DNA of 44,163 nucleotides from an uncultured Pseudomonadota bacterium (GTDB lineage: Bacteria; Bdellovibrionota_B; Oligoflexia; Oligoflexales; CAIYRB01): contig CAIWTN010000120.1 of the NCBI GenBank assembly GCA_903915625.1, positions 1 to 44,163 of the forward strand, in the 5' to 3' direction. The notes under the pieces are model-generated. The model was not told the DNA's origin. It did not search any database and worked only from the letters and a program-made list of their open reading frames with translations. The translations under genes were made by a program, and so were the position numbers. How positions within the stretch are numbered: the first letter of the stretch is position 1; the number at the start of each line of letters is the position of its first letter. Shown piece after piece: positions 7,463-16,504 of the stretch.

Positions 7463-10033
7463 ATGCCTGGTCAGCTGACTCAATACCGAGTGGCCAAATT
7501 TGGCGGCAGCTCTGTCAAAGATCACACAGCGATTGAGCATGTGGCAGCCATTGTACAGGCTAACCCTAACGATCTAGTCGTAGTTTTATCAGCTATGACA
7601 AAGGTCACAGACCTTCTCTTAGGTGCCGCGCAAGCAGCTGTCAGCGGTGGTTCGTTTACGAATGAACAGAAGACCTTCCGCGAGCGCCACAAACAAGCAA
7701 CTGCAGCACTCATTAAAAGCCAACAACGGCGAATCAGCATAGATGAACTCATCGATGCTGCTGCCGATGAGCTCGGAGCAATCTGCCACAGCCTTGCGAC
7801 GCTGCGCGAACTTACGCCGCGGATTTTAGATATGACAGCCGCTCGCGGCGAGCGCATCCTGGCACAAATATTCTGCGAAATCATTCGGGATCGAGGAATC
7901 GACGCGGTCTATATCGATGCTACGCGACTGATTAAAGTTGAACGTCAGTACGGCTCACCTTTTCCAGATTTAGAAGCTTCGACGAAGAACGTCGAGGAGC
8001 TAATTCTCCCATGCTTAGAACGTGGTCAGTTAGTCATAGTTCCAGGGTTTATTGGTACAGGTAGTGACGGTGAACTTGTCACCCTAGGACGCGGTGGCTC
8101 AGATCTTTCGGCCACTGTACTCGGTCATTGTCTGAAGGCACGGGACGTGACTCTTTACAAAGAAGTCGACGGATTACTCACCGCTGACCCAAGACACGTC
8201 AAAGAGGCAAGAATAGTACCCGAGCTCCACTACCGTGAAGCTGCTGAACTAGCGTATTACGGCGCCAAAGTGCTGCATCCAAGAACCATTATCCCGCTGC
8301 TAAAACACCAAATTCCACTTTCGGTCCGAAGCACCTTTAATCCCAGCCAAGCAGGAACGCGGATTGCCGGAGATGTGCCGCCAGGCGCCTTTCCAGTCAA
8401 GGCTCTAACGGCAATTCTCGAGCAGTCCCTGATTGCCATCGAGGGTAAAGGTATGATGGGAGTGCCCGGAATTGCCGCTCGCACTTTTAGCGCCCTTGCA
8501 CAGGCTGGAATCTCTGTATCAGTCATTAGCCAAGCCTCTTCGGAGGCTAATATTTGCTTTATAGTTCCGAGTGGAGAAGCACGGGCGGCCGTTAGATCCT
8601 TGAGAGAGACTTTTCGTTACGAGATCGATCACAAGTTAATTGATGATGTGCGCGCGACAGAGAATCAGGCTGTACTAGCCATTGTCGGACTGGGCATGCA
8701 AGGAACACCGGGAATTGCGGCGCGGGTATTCGCCGCGCTGGCAAGGGCCGATGCGAATGTGGAGGCGATCGCCCAAGGCAGCTCCGAACTCAACATCTCA
8801 GTTGTGATCGGCGAAGATCGCGTACCCGCCGCTCTCGCAAGCTTGCACCGAGAATTTAGGCTCGAGAAGCTTCGGGCAATGCCACCGCAGGCGGATGGCG
8901 ACGTCCACCTGGCAATCTTCGGCGTCGGTCAAATCGGTCGTACGCTGCTCCGGCAGGTTACAGCTCAAGAGTCATATTTTCGCGACAAAATGCAGCTTAA
9001 TCTTAACTGCATCGGTCTGATTGATACGTCCGGAGTCTTAGCGCGCGAAAGTGGCTTTACTCGGCGGGAAGTCGATGACCTGTTAATTTTAAAAGACCGC
9101 GGTATCCGAATCAAAGGCGATACCCATAAAAAGCGCCTGAGCCAAGCTGAGCTAGCCGCAGAGCTACAAAGTAAATTCTGGCAGCTGCCAGTTAAGAAGG
9201 GTGTGTTCGTTGACCTTACGGCAGACGACAGCGCCCCGATCATTCTCGATGCAATTCATGCTGGTTGGCACGTTGCCCTCGCGAATAAAAAGCCGCTAGC
9301 GGTCAAGCAAGAACAATTCGATGAATTGTTTTCCGTAGCCGCAGCTAAGGGAGTACAACTGCGCTATGAAGCGACCGTTGGTGCCGGGCTCCCAGTCCTA
9401 GATACCATCACTAAACTCAAGGAAGCAGGCGACGAAATAAAGACTATTCTAGGCTGTTTTTCTGGCACCCTAGGTTATCTCATGACTGAGATGGAACATG
9501 GCGCGAGCTTTTCCGACGCAGTGCGAAGAGCACACTCTCTTGGCTACACGGAACCGGATCCACGCGAAGATTTGAGCGGTATGGACGTCGCCCGAAAGTC
9601 ACTCATCCTAGCCCGGACCCTTGGCATGCGACTTGATATCAGTGATATTCGCGTCGAGCCACTCTTCCCAACTGAGCTCAGTCATGCAGATCCACAGCAA
9701 TTTCTCGACAATTTGCGCAAACTCGACCACGAATGGGAAGAGCGACTGAGGCAAGCCAAAGCGCAGCAAAAGACTATACGATTTGTTGCTCGCATCAGCC
9801 GTGAGCAAGTGACAGTTGGTTGTGAAGAGGTCGACATCGCCTCTCCACTTGGGCGGTTACAAGGTACCGATAATCAAGTAGCGATCACAACTCGTCGCTA
9901 CGCACAAAACCCGCTGATAGTTAGCGGCCCTGGAGCCGGCGCTGAAGTGACAGCCGCGGGCGTGCTGAACGACATTTTAGCGATAGCCCTAGCTTTAGAT
10001 ATTGAAACTCGCATACCTAGCCACAGGAAGTGA
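7463..10033 (+). CDS. thrA: Bifunctional aspartate kinase / homoserine dehydrogenase
   Basis: A fusion of aspartokinase and homoserine dehydrogenase, catalysing the first and third steps from aspartate to threonine and methionine. The kinase domain (about 6-300) starts with VAKFGGSSV and contains GRGGSDLSA. Two ACT repeats follow (near 323 and 404), each with the G.GM.G.PGIAAR motif of allosteric amino-acid sites. The dehydrogenase (about 480-850) starts with the Rossmann motif IFGVGQIG and has ANKKPL, GAGLPV and EPDPREDLSGMD. At 856 residues it is slightly longer than the usual 810-820. It is the first gene of thrA-thrB-thrC. The start at 7463 lies just ahead of the conserved kinase motif. 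Feedback control by threonine or lysine cannot be told apart from sequence. Confidence 0.96.
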   Translation: MPGQLTQYRVAKFGGSSVKDHTAIEHVAAIVQANPNDLVVVLSAMTKVTDLLLGAAQAAVSGGSFTNEQKTFRERHKQATAALIKSQQRRISIDELIDAAADELGAICHSLATLRELTPRILDMTAARGERILAQIFCEIIRDRGIDAVYIDATRLIKVERQYGSPFPDLEASTKNVEELILPCLERGQLVIVPGFIGTGSDGELVTLGRGGSDLSATVLGHCLKARDVTLYKEVDGLLTADPRHVKEARIVPELHYREAAELAYYGAKVLHPRTIIPLLKHQIPLSVRSTFNPSQAGTRIAGDVPPGAFPVKALTAILEQSLIAIEGKGMMGVPGIAARTFSALAQAGISVSVISQASSEANICFIVPSGEARAAVRSLRETFRYEIDHKLIDDVRATENQAVLAIVGLGMQGTPGIAARVFAALARADANVEAIAQGSSELNISVVIGEDRVPAALASLHREFRLEKLRAMPPQADGDVHLAIFGVGQIGRTLLRQVTAQESYFRDKMQLNLNCIGLIDTSGVLARESGFTRREVDDLLILKDRGIRIKGDTHKKRLSQAELAAELQSKFWQLPVKKGVFVDLTADDSAPIILDAIHAGWHVALANKKPLAVKQEQFDELFSVAAAKGVQLRYEATVGAGLPVLDTITKLKEAGDEIKTILGCFSGTLGYLMTEMEHGASFSDAVRRAHSLGYTEPDPREDLSGMDVARKSLILARTLGMRLDISDIRVEPLFPTELSHADPQQFLDNLRKLDHEWEERLRQAKAQQKTIRFVARISREQVTVGCEEVDIASPLGRLQGTDNQVAITTRRYAQNPLIVSGPGAGAEVTAAGVLNDILAIALALDIETRIPSHRK

Positions 10034-10040
10034 GACCCCT

Positions 10041-10961
10041 ATGTCGTCCTCTGTAACTGTCTTTGTCCCCGGAAGTATTGGTAACGTTGGCCCCGGCTTT
10101 GATGTACTGGGTCTAGCCATCGATGGCATCGGGGACCGCATCACGGTCGAGCTAGTCGATGGACCCAGTCGTGTCGCCGCTGTAACTGGACGCGACGCCG
10201 CCGATGTTCCTTTGGTTGCCGATCATAACTGCTGCAATGTCGCAGCGAACTCATTATTGCTGCGCCTGGGTGACCCCAGGCAGGCAGTGGTTACTATTGA
10301 CCGCGGCCTACCCTTAGCTGGTGGCCTCGGTGCAAGCGCTGCGGCGAGTGTAGGTGGTGCCTACGCAGCTGCTCTCGCAACGGGACGCGACGTTCCGATC
10401 ACAACTATTCTAACAGCGGCGCTGGATGGCGAGGACGTCGTATCTAGCCGCCACCTAGACAACATCGCACCTAGCCTCCTGGGCGGACTAACGATAGCAC
10501 GCGGCACAGAGCCTGCCGAAGCCGTGCGACTGCCAATCAAGGGCGAGTGGTGGGTGGCGGTGGTTAGTCCAGCAGTGCGCTTAACGACAAAGAAAGCGCG
10601 TTCTGTCTTGCCTCAACTTGTAACCCAGGCAGATTTCGTCAAGCAAATGTCTAACACTGCCAGCCTAGTCGCCGCATTCATGACGGGTGATCACGACTTG
10701 GCAAGCCGCTCACTAGTCGATATCTATGCCGAACCACGGCGCGCTTCACTCATCGGATCGTTTTTCGCAGTGAAACAAGCTGCTCTGAATGCAGGAGCCC
10801 TTGGTTGCACCATCAGCGGCGCCGGTCCAAGCGTCTTTGCCCTGACTAGTGATGAACATATAGCTATTAAGGCTGCAAAAGATATGCAGGCTGCTTTTTG
10901 GCCACTAGAGGCGCAATTCCACATTGGACGCGTCGCCGACAAGGGAGCCCATCGTATATGA
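10041..10961 (+). CDS. thrB: Homoserine kinase
   Basis: A GHMP-superfamily kinase that phosphorylates homoserine at its hydroxyl using ATP. The N-terminal VPGSIGNVGPGFDVLG is the classical ThrB opening. The ATP-binding loop is PLAGGLGASAAASVGGAYAA (about residues 91-110), and the C-terminal GHMP motif contains GCTISGAGPSVFAL. I chose ATG at 10041, giving 306 residues, because AGGAAG lies 10 nt upstream and family proteins begin here. An in-frame upstream start inside thrA adds unrelated residues. The gap to thrA is 7 nt, and its end overlaps the thrC start by 4 nt. Confidence 0.95.
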   Translation: MSSSVTVFVPGSIGNVGPGFDVLGLAIDGIGDRITVELVDGPSRVAAVTGRDAADVPLVADHNCCNVAANSLLLRLGDPRQAVVTIDRGLPLAGGLGASAAASVGGAYAAALATGRDVPITTILTAALDGEDVVSSRHLDNIAPSLLGGLTIARGTEPAEAVRLPIKGEWWVAVVSPAVRLTTKKARSVLPQLVTQADFVKQMSNTASLVAAFMTGDHDLASRSLVDIYAEPRRASLIGSFFAVKQAALNAGALGCTISGAGPSVFALTSDEHIAIKAAKDMQAAFWPLEAQFHIGRVADKGAHRI

Positions 10962-12256
10962 GTAGCCAGGAGATCGCTAAAACTGGCTCACAACAAGGAC
11001 CATCCGTCGCAAACGGTGCCGGGGAATGGCTGCAGTGCATTAGCTGTACTTCTGCCTACTCGGTCGAGATGGTTCGGTATCACTGTGACTGCGGTTCCCT
11101 GCTAACAGTAGCACGGCGACAACCTTGGCATGAACGCCTTACACCAGAGATTCTGCTCGCTCGCCAAATCAGCTCGGATCCACTCGATCAAAGTGGGGTC
11201 TGGTCCTTCCGTGAAGCCATCGTGAGCCTGCCCAGGCAATCGATCGTTACACACCCAGAGGGACGCACACGACTGTATTCTCGCTCCAGCTTATCTGCAT
11301 ACGCAGGAGTCGAAAGGCTAGCCTTTAAACATGAAGGCGAAAATCCAACGGGTTCCTTCAAGGACCGTGGCATGACAGTCGCCGTCTCGCAGGCCAAACA
11401 CTTAGGCCTTAAAGCCGTCGCCTGTGCCTCCACGGGTAATACGAGTGCATCGCTCGCTGCGTATGCTGCCCATGCTGGCATGCGAGCTGTAGTCTTTCTT
11501 CCAGCCGGCAAGATCTCAACCAGTAAACTTGCACAGGCACTCGGCTACGGCGCTATCTGCCTTGCGGTCGAGGGTGACTTTGATGCCGCTATGACTTTAG
11601 TACAAGAATCTGCGGATAAATTGGGCCTTTACTTAGTGAACTCATTAAATCCTATGCGCCTTGAAGGGCAAAAGACCATCATCTTCGAACTGCTAATGCA
11701 ACGTGGCTTTACGGTTCCGGATTGGATTGTCGTTCCGGCCGGCAACTTAGGTAACACGAGCGCCTTCGGCAAAGCGCTGCTAGAAGCACACGCAGCTGGA
11801 TGGATTAACCGCCTACCTCGACTGGCCTCGATACAAGCCAGTGGTGCAAACCCGTTCTATTTGAGTTACGTGGATGCTTTTCAGTCTGCCCATATCGTAA
11901 AGGCACACACCGTCGCGACCGCTATTCAAATTGGCGCGCCCGTAAACTACAGCAAAGCAAAAGCAGTGATAACCGCTACCAACGGCATCGTCGCACAAGT
12001 TAGCGATGCGGAGATCATGCGCGCCAAAGCTGCGATTGATCAGTCTGGTATCGGTTGTGAGCCCGCCAGTGCTGCCACATTGGCCGGTGTCCAGCAGCTC
12101 AGGCAGCAAGGAGTCATCCGGCCTAGCGACGACGTGGTTTGCGTCTTAACAGGCAACATGCTGAAAGATCCGGAGGCTGTTTTGGCAGCTGCGAACAACA
12201 AAGTTAGGCCGATCGCGGCTAGCTTGGCAGCAGTCGAGGCTGCTTTAAAGAGTTAG
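10958..12256 (+). CDS. thrC: Threonine synthase
   Basis: A PLP enzyme of fold type II that converts O-phosphohomoserine to threonine. With the start at 10958 it has 432 residues. ATG overlaps the thrB stop as ATGA, which fixes the start. An N-terminal Cys cluster CISC...CDCG (about residues 26-49) resembles the rubredoxin-like knuckle of one threonine-synthase class. The PLP lysine is in GSFKDRGM, and the cofactor phosphate is bound by a Gly/Asn-rich loop (PAGNLGNTSA). STGNTSASLAAYAAHAG is also typical. It completes the threonine branch. No clear terminator follows in the AT-rich gap after 12256. Confidence 0.94.
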   Translation: MSSQEIAKTGSQQGPSVANGAGEWLQCISCTSAYSVEMVRYHCDCGSLLTVARRQPWHERLTPEILLARQISSDPLDQSGVWSFREAIVSLPRQSIVTHPEGRTRLYSRSSLSAYAGVERLAFKHEGENPTGSFKDRGMTVAVSQAKHLGLKAVACASTGNTSASLAAYAAHAGMRAVVFLPAGKISTSKLAQALGYGAICLAVEGDFDAAMTLVQESADKLGLYLVNSLNPMRLEGQKTIIFELLMQRGFTVPDWIVVPAGNLGNTSAFGKALLEAHAAGWINRLPRLASIQASGANPFYLSYVDAFQSAHIVKAHTVATAIQIGAPVNYSKAKAVITATNGIVAQVSDAEIMRAKAAIDQSGIGCEPASAATLAGVQQLRQQGVIRPSDDVVCVLTGNMLKDPEAVLAAANNKVRPIAASLAAVEAALKS

Positions 12257-12399
12257 TTTAAAGCAAAAAAATCCGAAAATTAATTAATCATTTAAGCCAG
12301 TTTTTTATCACCCTCGCATCGACAGACTAAGCTCACTCAGCTAATTAACCGAATGGTCTTAAGCGGAAGTAGAGTCCAAAGGTCGAGGGTGTCTGGACG

Positions 12400-13674
12400 A
12401 TGTTCTTTTTGATGCGAGTACTAAATTCGCTCTGGCACTGCGTGAGCCTCACGCTGGTCCTGGCATGGGTCGTTGTCAATTTATGGTCGTCACCGGCTAG
12501 CGCCGAGAATGAACCAGAGCCATTTTCGATCACCATTCACGGTCATGAACGCACTCATACGGAATATATCGAAAAGCTGGTGCGAGATTGTCTCTCCGGT
12601 GCAGCCTACCCGCAGCAGCCGGGGTACCTTGATACCTACATGCGGCAGTGCCTCATTAACAGCAAGCTGTTCGAGAAGATAAAGATACAATTTTCAGCCA
12701 AGACTATTGATGTCGAAGTTCAAGAACGATGGACTCTAATCCCGATCCCTTATCTGCAGGTGAATACCGGTAATTCGCGTCAAATCGGCTTGATTATCAT
12801 CGAGACCAACTTCCGCGGTAACGGTAAAATCCTCGCTGGCGGCGCGTCCCTGTCCAACGTTGGCGCGAGCTACTTCGGTTACTATCAGGATCCAGCCATA
12901 AACTACTCGAACTGGCGTGGCGACATTCTCGCTGATCATGTAAATCAGGCACTTCGCCTTTATCGCCAACGCAATATTGTGGACAGCTTTATGGAGTCAA
13001 CCAACGGCCTGTTGGCTGGGGGTGGCTATAAAATGAGCGACCTGATTATCAGCAGTCACCTAGGCACGCGACAACGCAAGTTTACCTCGATAAATAACTT
13101 CGAGCCCCCCAAGAATCAGCGTTTCGGATACCTGAATATGCTCGCTGAGTATTCCAATAAAGACTTTCACTTTTACGGAAACCACGGTGTCTCACTCAAA
13201 ATCAACGCAACTAAGCAATTGGTACGCAACGATCAAGTACCAACAGCCGCGAACGCTGACTTTGCCTTTAGCTTTGAAAGAATCGTCATAAAACACGCGC
13301 TACAAGTGCAAGTGGTAGCAGGCAAGCTCAATGGCGGAGCCCGTGAAGATGCCTACCGACTTGGCGGCGCAAAGGGGTTCCGCGGCATCGAGCGTGTGGG
13401 GCTTTGGGCTGACCGCTACCAAGTCATTGCTCTCGATTACCAGATCCCAGTGGAGTCGTTTCCTGCCGGTACAGTCACCGTAGGTCCATTTAATGACTAC
13501 GGCATCGTCCATACGGCCGGCCCCAATGGCTATGCGACCCAATATGACTCCTTTGGAGTCGCGACCTACTTTTTCCTAACCGCAATCGCGCTGCCGGGGA
13601 TTGGGATCGAGGTTGGCATTAACAGGCAGTTCCAAGGCCCATTTGCCAACCTAACAATAGGCTTGTCTATCTAG
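12400..13674 (+). CDS. Omp85-family outer-membrane protein with one POTRA domain
   Basis: A 424-residue secreted barrel protein. The signal peptide spans residues 1-35 (cleavage near ASA-E). A single POTRA-like domain (about 42-115) has the opening ITIHGHERT, the helix pair, NSKLFEKIKIQF and a final strand before RWTLIPIP. The remaining 300 residues form a short barrel of the bacterial surface antigen (D15) type. LGGAKGFRGIE (about 321-331) corresponds to the conserved RGF loop that projects into the barrel. BamA has five POTRAs and TamA three, so this is a reduced relative with an unknown client. ATG at 12400 has GAGGG about 10 nt upstream; 12412 is an alternative. It converges with the acyl-CoA dehydrogenase. 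Confidence 0.78.
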   Translation: MFFLMRVLNSLWHCVSLTLVLAWVVVNLWSSPASAENEPEPFSITIHGHERTHTEYIEKLVRDCLSGAAYPQQPGYLDTYMRQCLINSKLFEKIKIQFSAKTIDVEVQERWTLIPIPYLQVNTGNSRQIGLIIIETNFRGNGKILAGGASLSNVGASYFGYYQDPAINYSNWRGDILADHVNQALRLYRQRNIVDSFMESTNGLLAGGGYKMSDLIISSHLGTRQRKFTSINNFEPPKNQRFGYLNMLAEYSNKDFHFYGNHGVSLKINATKQLVRNDQVPTAANADFAFSFERIVIKHALQVQVVAGKLNGGAREDAYRLGGAKGFRGIERVGLWADRYQVIALDYQIPVESFPAGTVTVGPFNDYGIVHTAGPNGYATQYDSFGVATYFFLTAIALPGIGIEVGINRQFQGPFANLTIGLSI

Positions 13675-13695
13675 GTTACATGGTGGCGGCACCCC

Positions 13696-13721
13696 CGCTA
13701 CGACCTTTGTTAGCCGTAGCG
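13696..13721. terminator. Hairpin between convergent genes
   Basis: CGCTACG (13696-13702) pairs with CGTAGCG (13715-13721) across a 12-nt loop, between the convergent Omp85 and acyl-CoA dehydrogenase genes. There is no T run, so termination is only a possibility. Confidence 0.35.
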
Positions 13722-13753
13722 AAGGCGCAACCAACTTAGCGAAAGACTGCAGA

Positions 13754-15661
13754 TTAACCAGCCACCTTCGTGGCACCTTCTGGTGCTTCTGCCCTGTAAG
13801 CATCCAGACGAGCTTGTAGCACGGAATCTTCTTCCTCAATCTCAAGCTTAAGCTGATTTAGCCGTGGCCAGGATTTATTAAGGAAACGCTCGGCATAGAT
13901 CGCGCGCGATGGATCGTCTTCAGCATCCCACACTAGACACTGAGCTAGACTGACCAGCGACTTTATCTCGCAAATACGCTCGGCGTGAAGCAGTGCTGGG
14001 CCAACATTTTCAAATTTGATCAGGTCACGGCTTAACAACTTAACCATGCGCATCAGATCTGTAGGCTTAGCCTCAGAAATCGTCGACCGGACGTTAGTCT
14101 TCAGCAGGCGAAGCAGCAAGGACATGATTGCACCGCTTTGCAACTGCTTAGCGCGGTACAGCTTCTTTCTCAATCCGTCACCTGGGCGTAGCGCCTGAAC
14201 TCGAAGACCAAGAGCGGTTTCGATAAACTTACCAGGAGCCCGAATCACGTCTTTTAGGGTATCTTTGACGCACATTAGAGCCTGAATGTGTGAGGTGCCC
14301 TCGTAAATCGCTAGAATCGGGGTCTCACGCAACCACCACTCAGCCTTATACTCGCGCGTATAACCGTAGCCACCATGCAGGGCCAGGCAGTCCTGGGACA
14401 TCTTGATGGCGCGCTCAGCACCGTACCACTTGATAAGCGGTGTCCACTTCCGAACGCGCTTGCGAGCTAGACCGGCCTTACGTTCCAACTCGTGCTTACG
14501 CTCCTCAGTCAGAGTCTTATCGACCAGTAACTTCTCGCACTGATACAGGATGGACTGGTTATAAGCGGCTTGATAACAAAGGCTACGCAGGGCCCTCGTA
14601 TCGACCTCCATATCCAGCAGCTTCTCGGCCACCATCTCATGGTGAGCAATCGGCACACCCCAAGCCTTACGTTGGCTGCAATAATCTGCCGATAGACGAT
14701 ACATGGCCTCCATGTTGCCGAGGGCCTGAAAGCCCACTGCGATTCGAGCATCGTTCATCAAGTGAAGCATATGCTGAAAGCCCTTGCCGTTCTCGCCCAG
14801 CAAATAAGCCACGGACCCGTCAAAGTTGATTTCGCAGGTAGCCGAGCCATGTAGCCCCAGCTTGTCTTCGATTTTATTGACGGTGTAGTTGAACTCAACC
14901 TTGGAGTCCTCCTGGCCATCGAGGCGGAAGGGAGGCTTGCGCAGACAAAGGAACATGTTGAGGTTGTTGAGGCCCTTGACGCCTTTGGCATTCATCGCCA
15001 GTACTAGACAGACTTGGCTACAACCGTTGGAAATAAAGCGTTTTGACCCATAAAGCTTCCAAGTGCCATCAGGCTGCTTCTCGCCGTAAGTACGAAGTGA
15101 GCCCAAGTCACTCCCAGCATCCGGCTCAGTCAAACCCATGCTGCCAGACCATTCGCCCGAGACGATGCGCGGGACGACGAAGTCCTTAATTTCTTCGCTG
15201 CCGAATTTTTCGACAATGGCAGAGATGCCACCGAACCAAACGATGTTCAGACCCGTGGAAGGACAGGCCCGCATGATCACTTCATTGGCACAGGCTTCAA
15301 CCAAAAACGGTAGCCCCATCCCGCCGTACTTAGGCTGTGCACCGAGACCTGCTGCGCCTAATTGCAGCAGTTTTTGCACATTTTCTACGATAGTCGGAGG
15401 CAGAACCACATCGCCATCTTTGAGGTAGATTGGCTCTTTCTCAACCTGCGCAGCGTTTGGTGCCAATTCTGTACCGCAGAGCTCGCCTAAAGACTCCAGC
15501 GAGGTGAGGATCAGATCCCGGTACTCATCGGCCGTGGTGCATCCTGAAATCTCGCGGTCCTCATCGGTGAGACCGGCGAAGAGTTCATTGAAATCGATCC
15601 GACGGGTTAAGTGATACCGAATGTCGGGGGTGTCGGTAACAAAATTTGCCTTCATCTGCAT
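13754..15661 (-). CDS. Acyl-CoA dehydrogenase, long form
   Basis: A flavoenzyme that introduces the alpha-beta double bond in acyl-CoA during beta-oxidation. At 635 residues it is much longer than the usual 380-400, like the 600-residue bacterial forms with an added C-terminal helical domain. The middle domain carries MGLTEPDAGSDLGSLRT, the FAD-binding region has LALHGGYGYTREY, and the catalytic Glu is in AIYEGTSHIQ (about residue 455). The tail (about 490-635) is helical. The start could be either of two ATGs two codons apart (15661 or 15655). Substrate chain length cannot be read from the sequence. It stands alone; no thiolase or hydratase gene is nearby. Confidence 0.92.
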   Translation of the reverse strand: MQMKANFVTDTPDIRYHLTRRIDFNELFAGLTDEDREISGCTTADEYRDLILTSLESLGELCGTELAPNAAQVEKEPIYLKDGDVVLPPTIVENVQKLLQLGAAGLGAQPKYGGMGLPFLVEACANEVIMRACPSTGLNIVWFGGISAIVEKFGSEEIKDFVVPRIVSGEWSGSMGLTEPDAGSDLGSLRTYGEKQPDGTWKLYGSKRFISNGCSQVCLVLAMNAKGVKGLNNLNMFLCLRKPPFRLDGQEDSKVEFNYTVNKIEDKLGLHGSATCEINFDGSVAYLLGENGKGFQHMLHLMNDARIAVGFQALGNMEAMYRLSADYCSQRKAWGVPIAHHEMVAEKLLDMEVDTRALRSLCYQAAYNQSILYQCEKLLVDKTLTEERKHELERKAGLARKRVRKWTPLIKWYGAERAIKMSQDCLALHGGYGYTREYKAEWWLRETPILAIYEGTSHIQALMCVKDTLKDVIRAPGKFIETALGLRVQALRPGDGLRKKLYRAKQLQSGAIMSLLLRLLKTNVRSTISEAKPTDLMRMVKLLSRDLIKFENVGPALLHAERICEIKSLVSLAQCLVWDAEDDPSRAIYAERFLNKSWPRLNQLKLEIEEEDSVLQARLDAYRAEAPEGATKVAG

Positions 15662-15805
15662 GGCCTAATTACCCCATGTTTATGCGGTTCGCGCACCGGA
15701 AGGTACGCCTTCTCATAATTTCTATATTCAGCATACGCCCCTAGGCGGACAAAGATCAGCTTTTTTTCTTTGCTGTCCCCCACCCGTTTGCTGTTTAATC
15801 GAGGT

Positions 15806-16414
15806 ATGTACCTCGCAAAATCACTTTGGCTCTTATATGCAGCGACAGCTTTCGCCATGCCACCGGAGTACCAGGTGAACGCGCGAGAGGGCTGCAGACA
15901 GGCTATTGCCGGAGCCTACCTTGCTGCCTATGACGAGCATGAGCGAGCAATTAATTACATTGTAACGCTCAAAGAACAGACAACGGCACTAAAGGCCGCG
16001 TCCATAAAGGCACAGACTCAAGCCAAAACTGCGGCCGCCGCTCTGGCCACGCACTCCTATGACGTAGAAACAGCCAGGCGCAATGATGATGCTGCATCTG
16101 CCGCCCGGGTCATGGAGTCGCAACTGAAAGAATACCGCACGCTACTCGATGAAGCACAGCGCAGGGTGCCCGAAGTAGCCGCTCGCGAAAAGAAAATGCG
16201 CGATCAGATCGTGAAAGTATTCAACATCGAGCGCGCCGACGATGCCACCAAAGGTGGCTACCCATTCAGACTCAACTACCGCAGCACCTGTCCCAAGTAC
16301 CGAGCACTATGCCCTTTACCGGAAAAGGAGCGCGAACACCTGATTGAGATTAAGATCGACGGTGCCGTGCCGGAAGAGTGCCAAAAGTATGCGGGGCAGT
16401 CGAAGCTTAAGTGA
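15806..16414 (+). CDS. Secreted coiled-coil protein of unknown function
   Basis: A 202-residue protein with a signal peptide (residues 1-16, cleavage near AFA-M). A long Ala/Gln/Glu-rich helical region (about 35-135) is likely a coiled coil. A C-terminal segment contains three Cys (CPKYRALC and EECQKY), and one more Cys lies near the mature N-terminus (GCRQA), so disulfides are plausible. I do not recognise the family. I chose ATG at 15806 because it begins the signal peptide. An upstream in-frame TTG at 15770 would add 12 residues, and GAGG lies too close to 15806 to be decisive. It is convergent with the next gene, with a hairpin between. Confidence 0.65.
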   Translation: MYLAKSLWLLYAATAFAMPPEYQVNAREGCRQAIAGAYLAAYDEHERAINYIVTLKEQTTALKAASIKAQTQAKTAAAALATHSYDVETARRNDDAASAARVMESQLKEYRTLLDEAQRRVPEVAAREKKMRDQIVKVFNIERADDATKGGYPFRLNYRSTCPKYRALCPLPEKEREHLIEIKIDGAVPEECQKYAGQSKLK

Positions 16415-16455
16415 TCTATCGTTAAAGTCGGACCTTAGTTAGCGACTGAAAATCC

Positions 16456-16486
16456 ACTTCCGCAGGTCTCATGATGCTGCGGAAGT
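16456..16486. terminator. 9-bp stem hairpin between convergent genes
   Basis: ACTTCCGCA (16456-16464) and TGCGGAAGT (16478-16486) form a perfect stem with a 13-nt loop. On the minus strand it is followed by GGATTTTC. It may serve as a weak terminator for either side, best for the minus-strand lipoprotein gene. Confidence 0.45.
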
Positions 16487-16504
16487 CAATCAATGCTGAT
16501 CCGA

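Noticed and set aside
14440-14829. 129-residue plus-strand ORF inside the acyl-CoA dehydrogenase gene
   Set aside because: It is antisense to a strongly conserved enzyme, has Arg/Ser/Pro-rich composition typical of a shadow frame, and no ribosome site.
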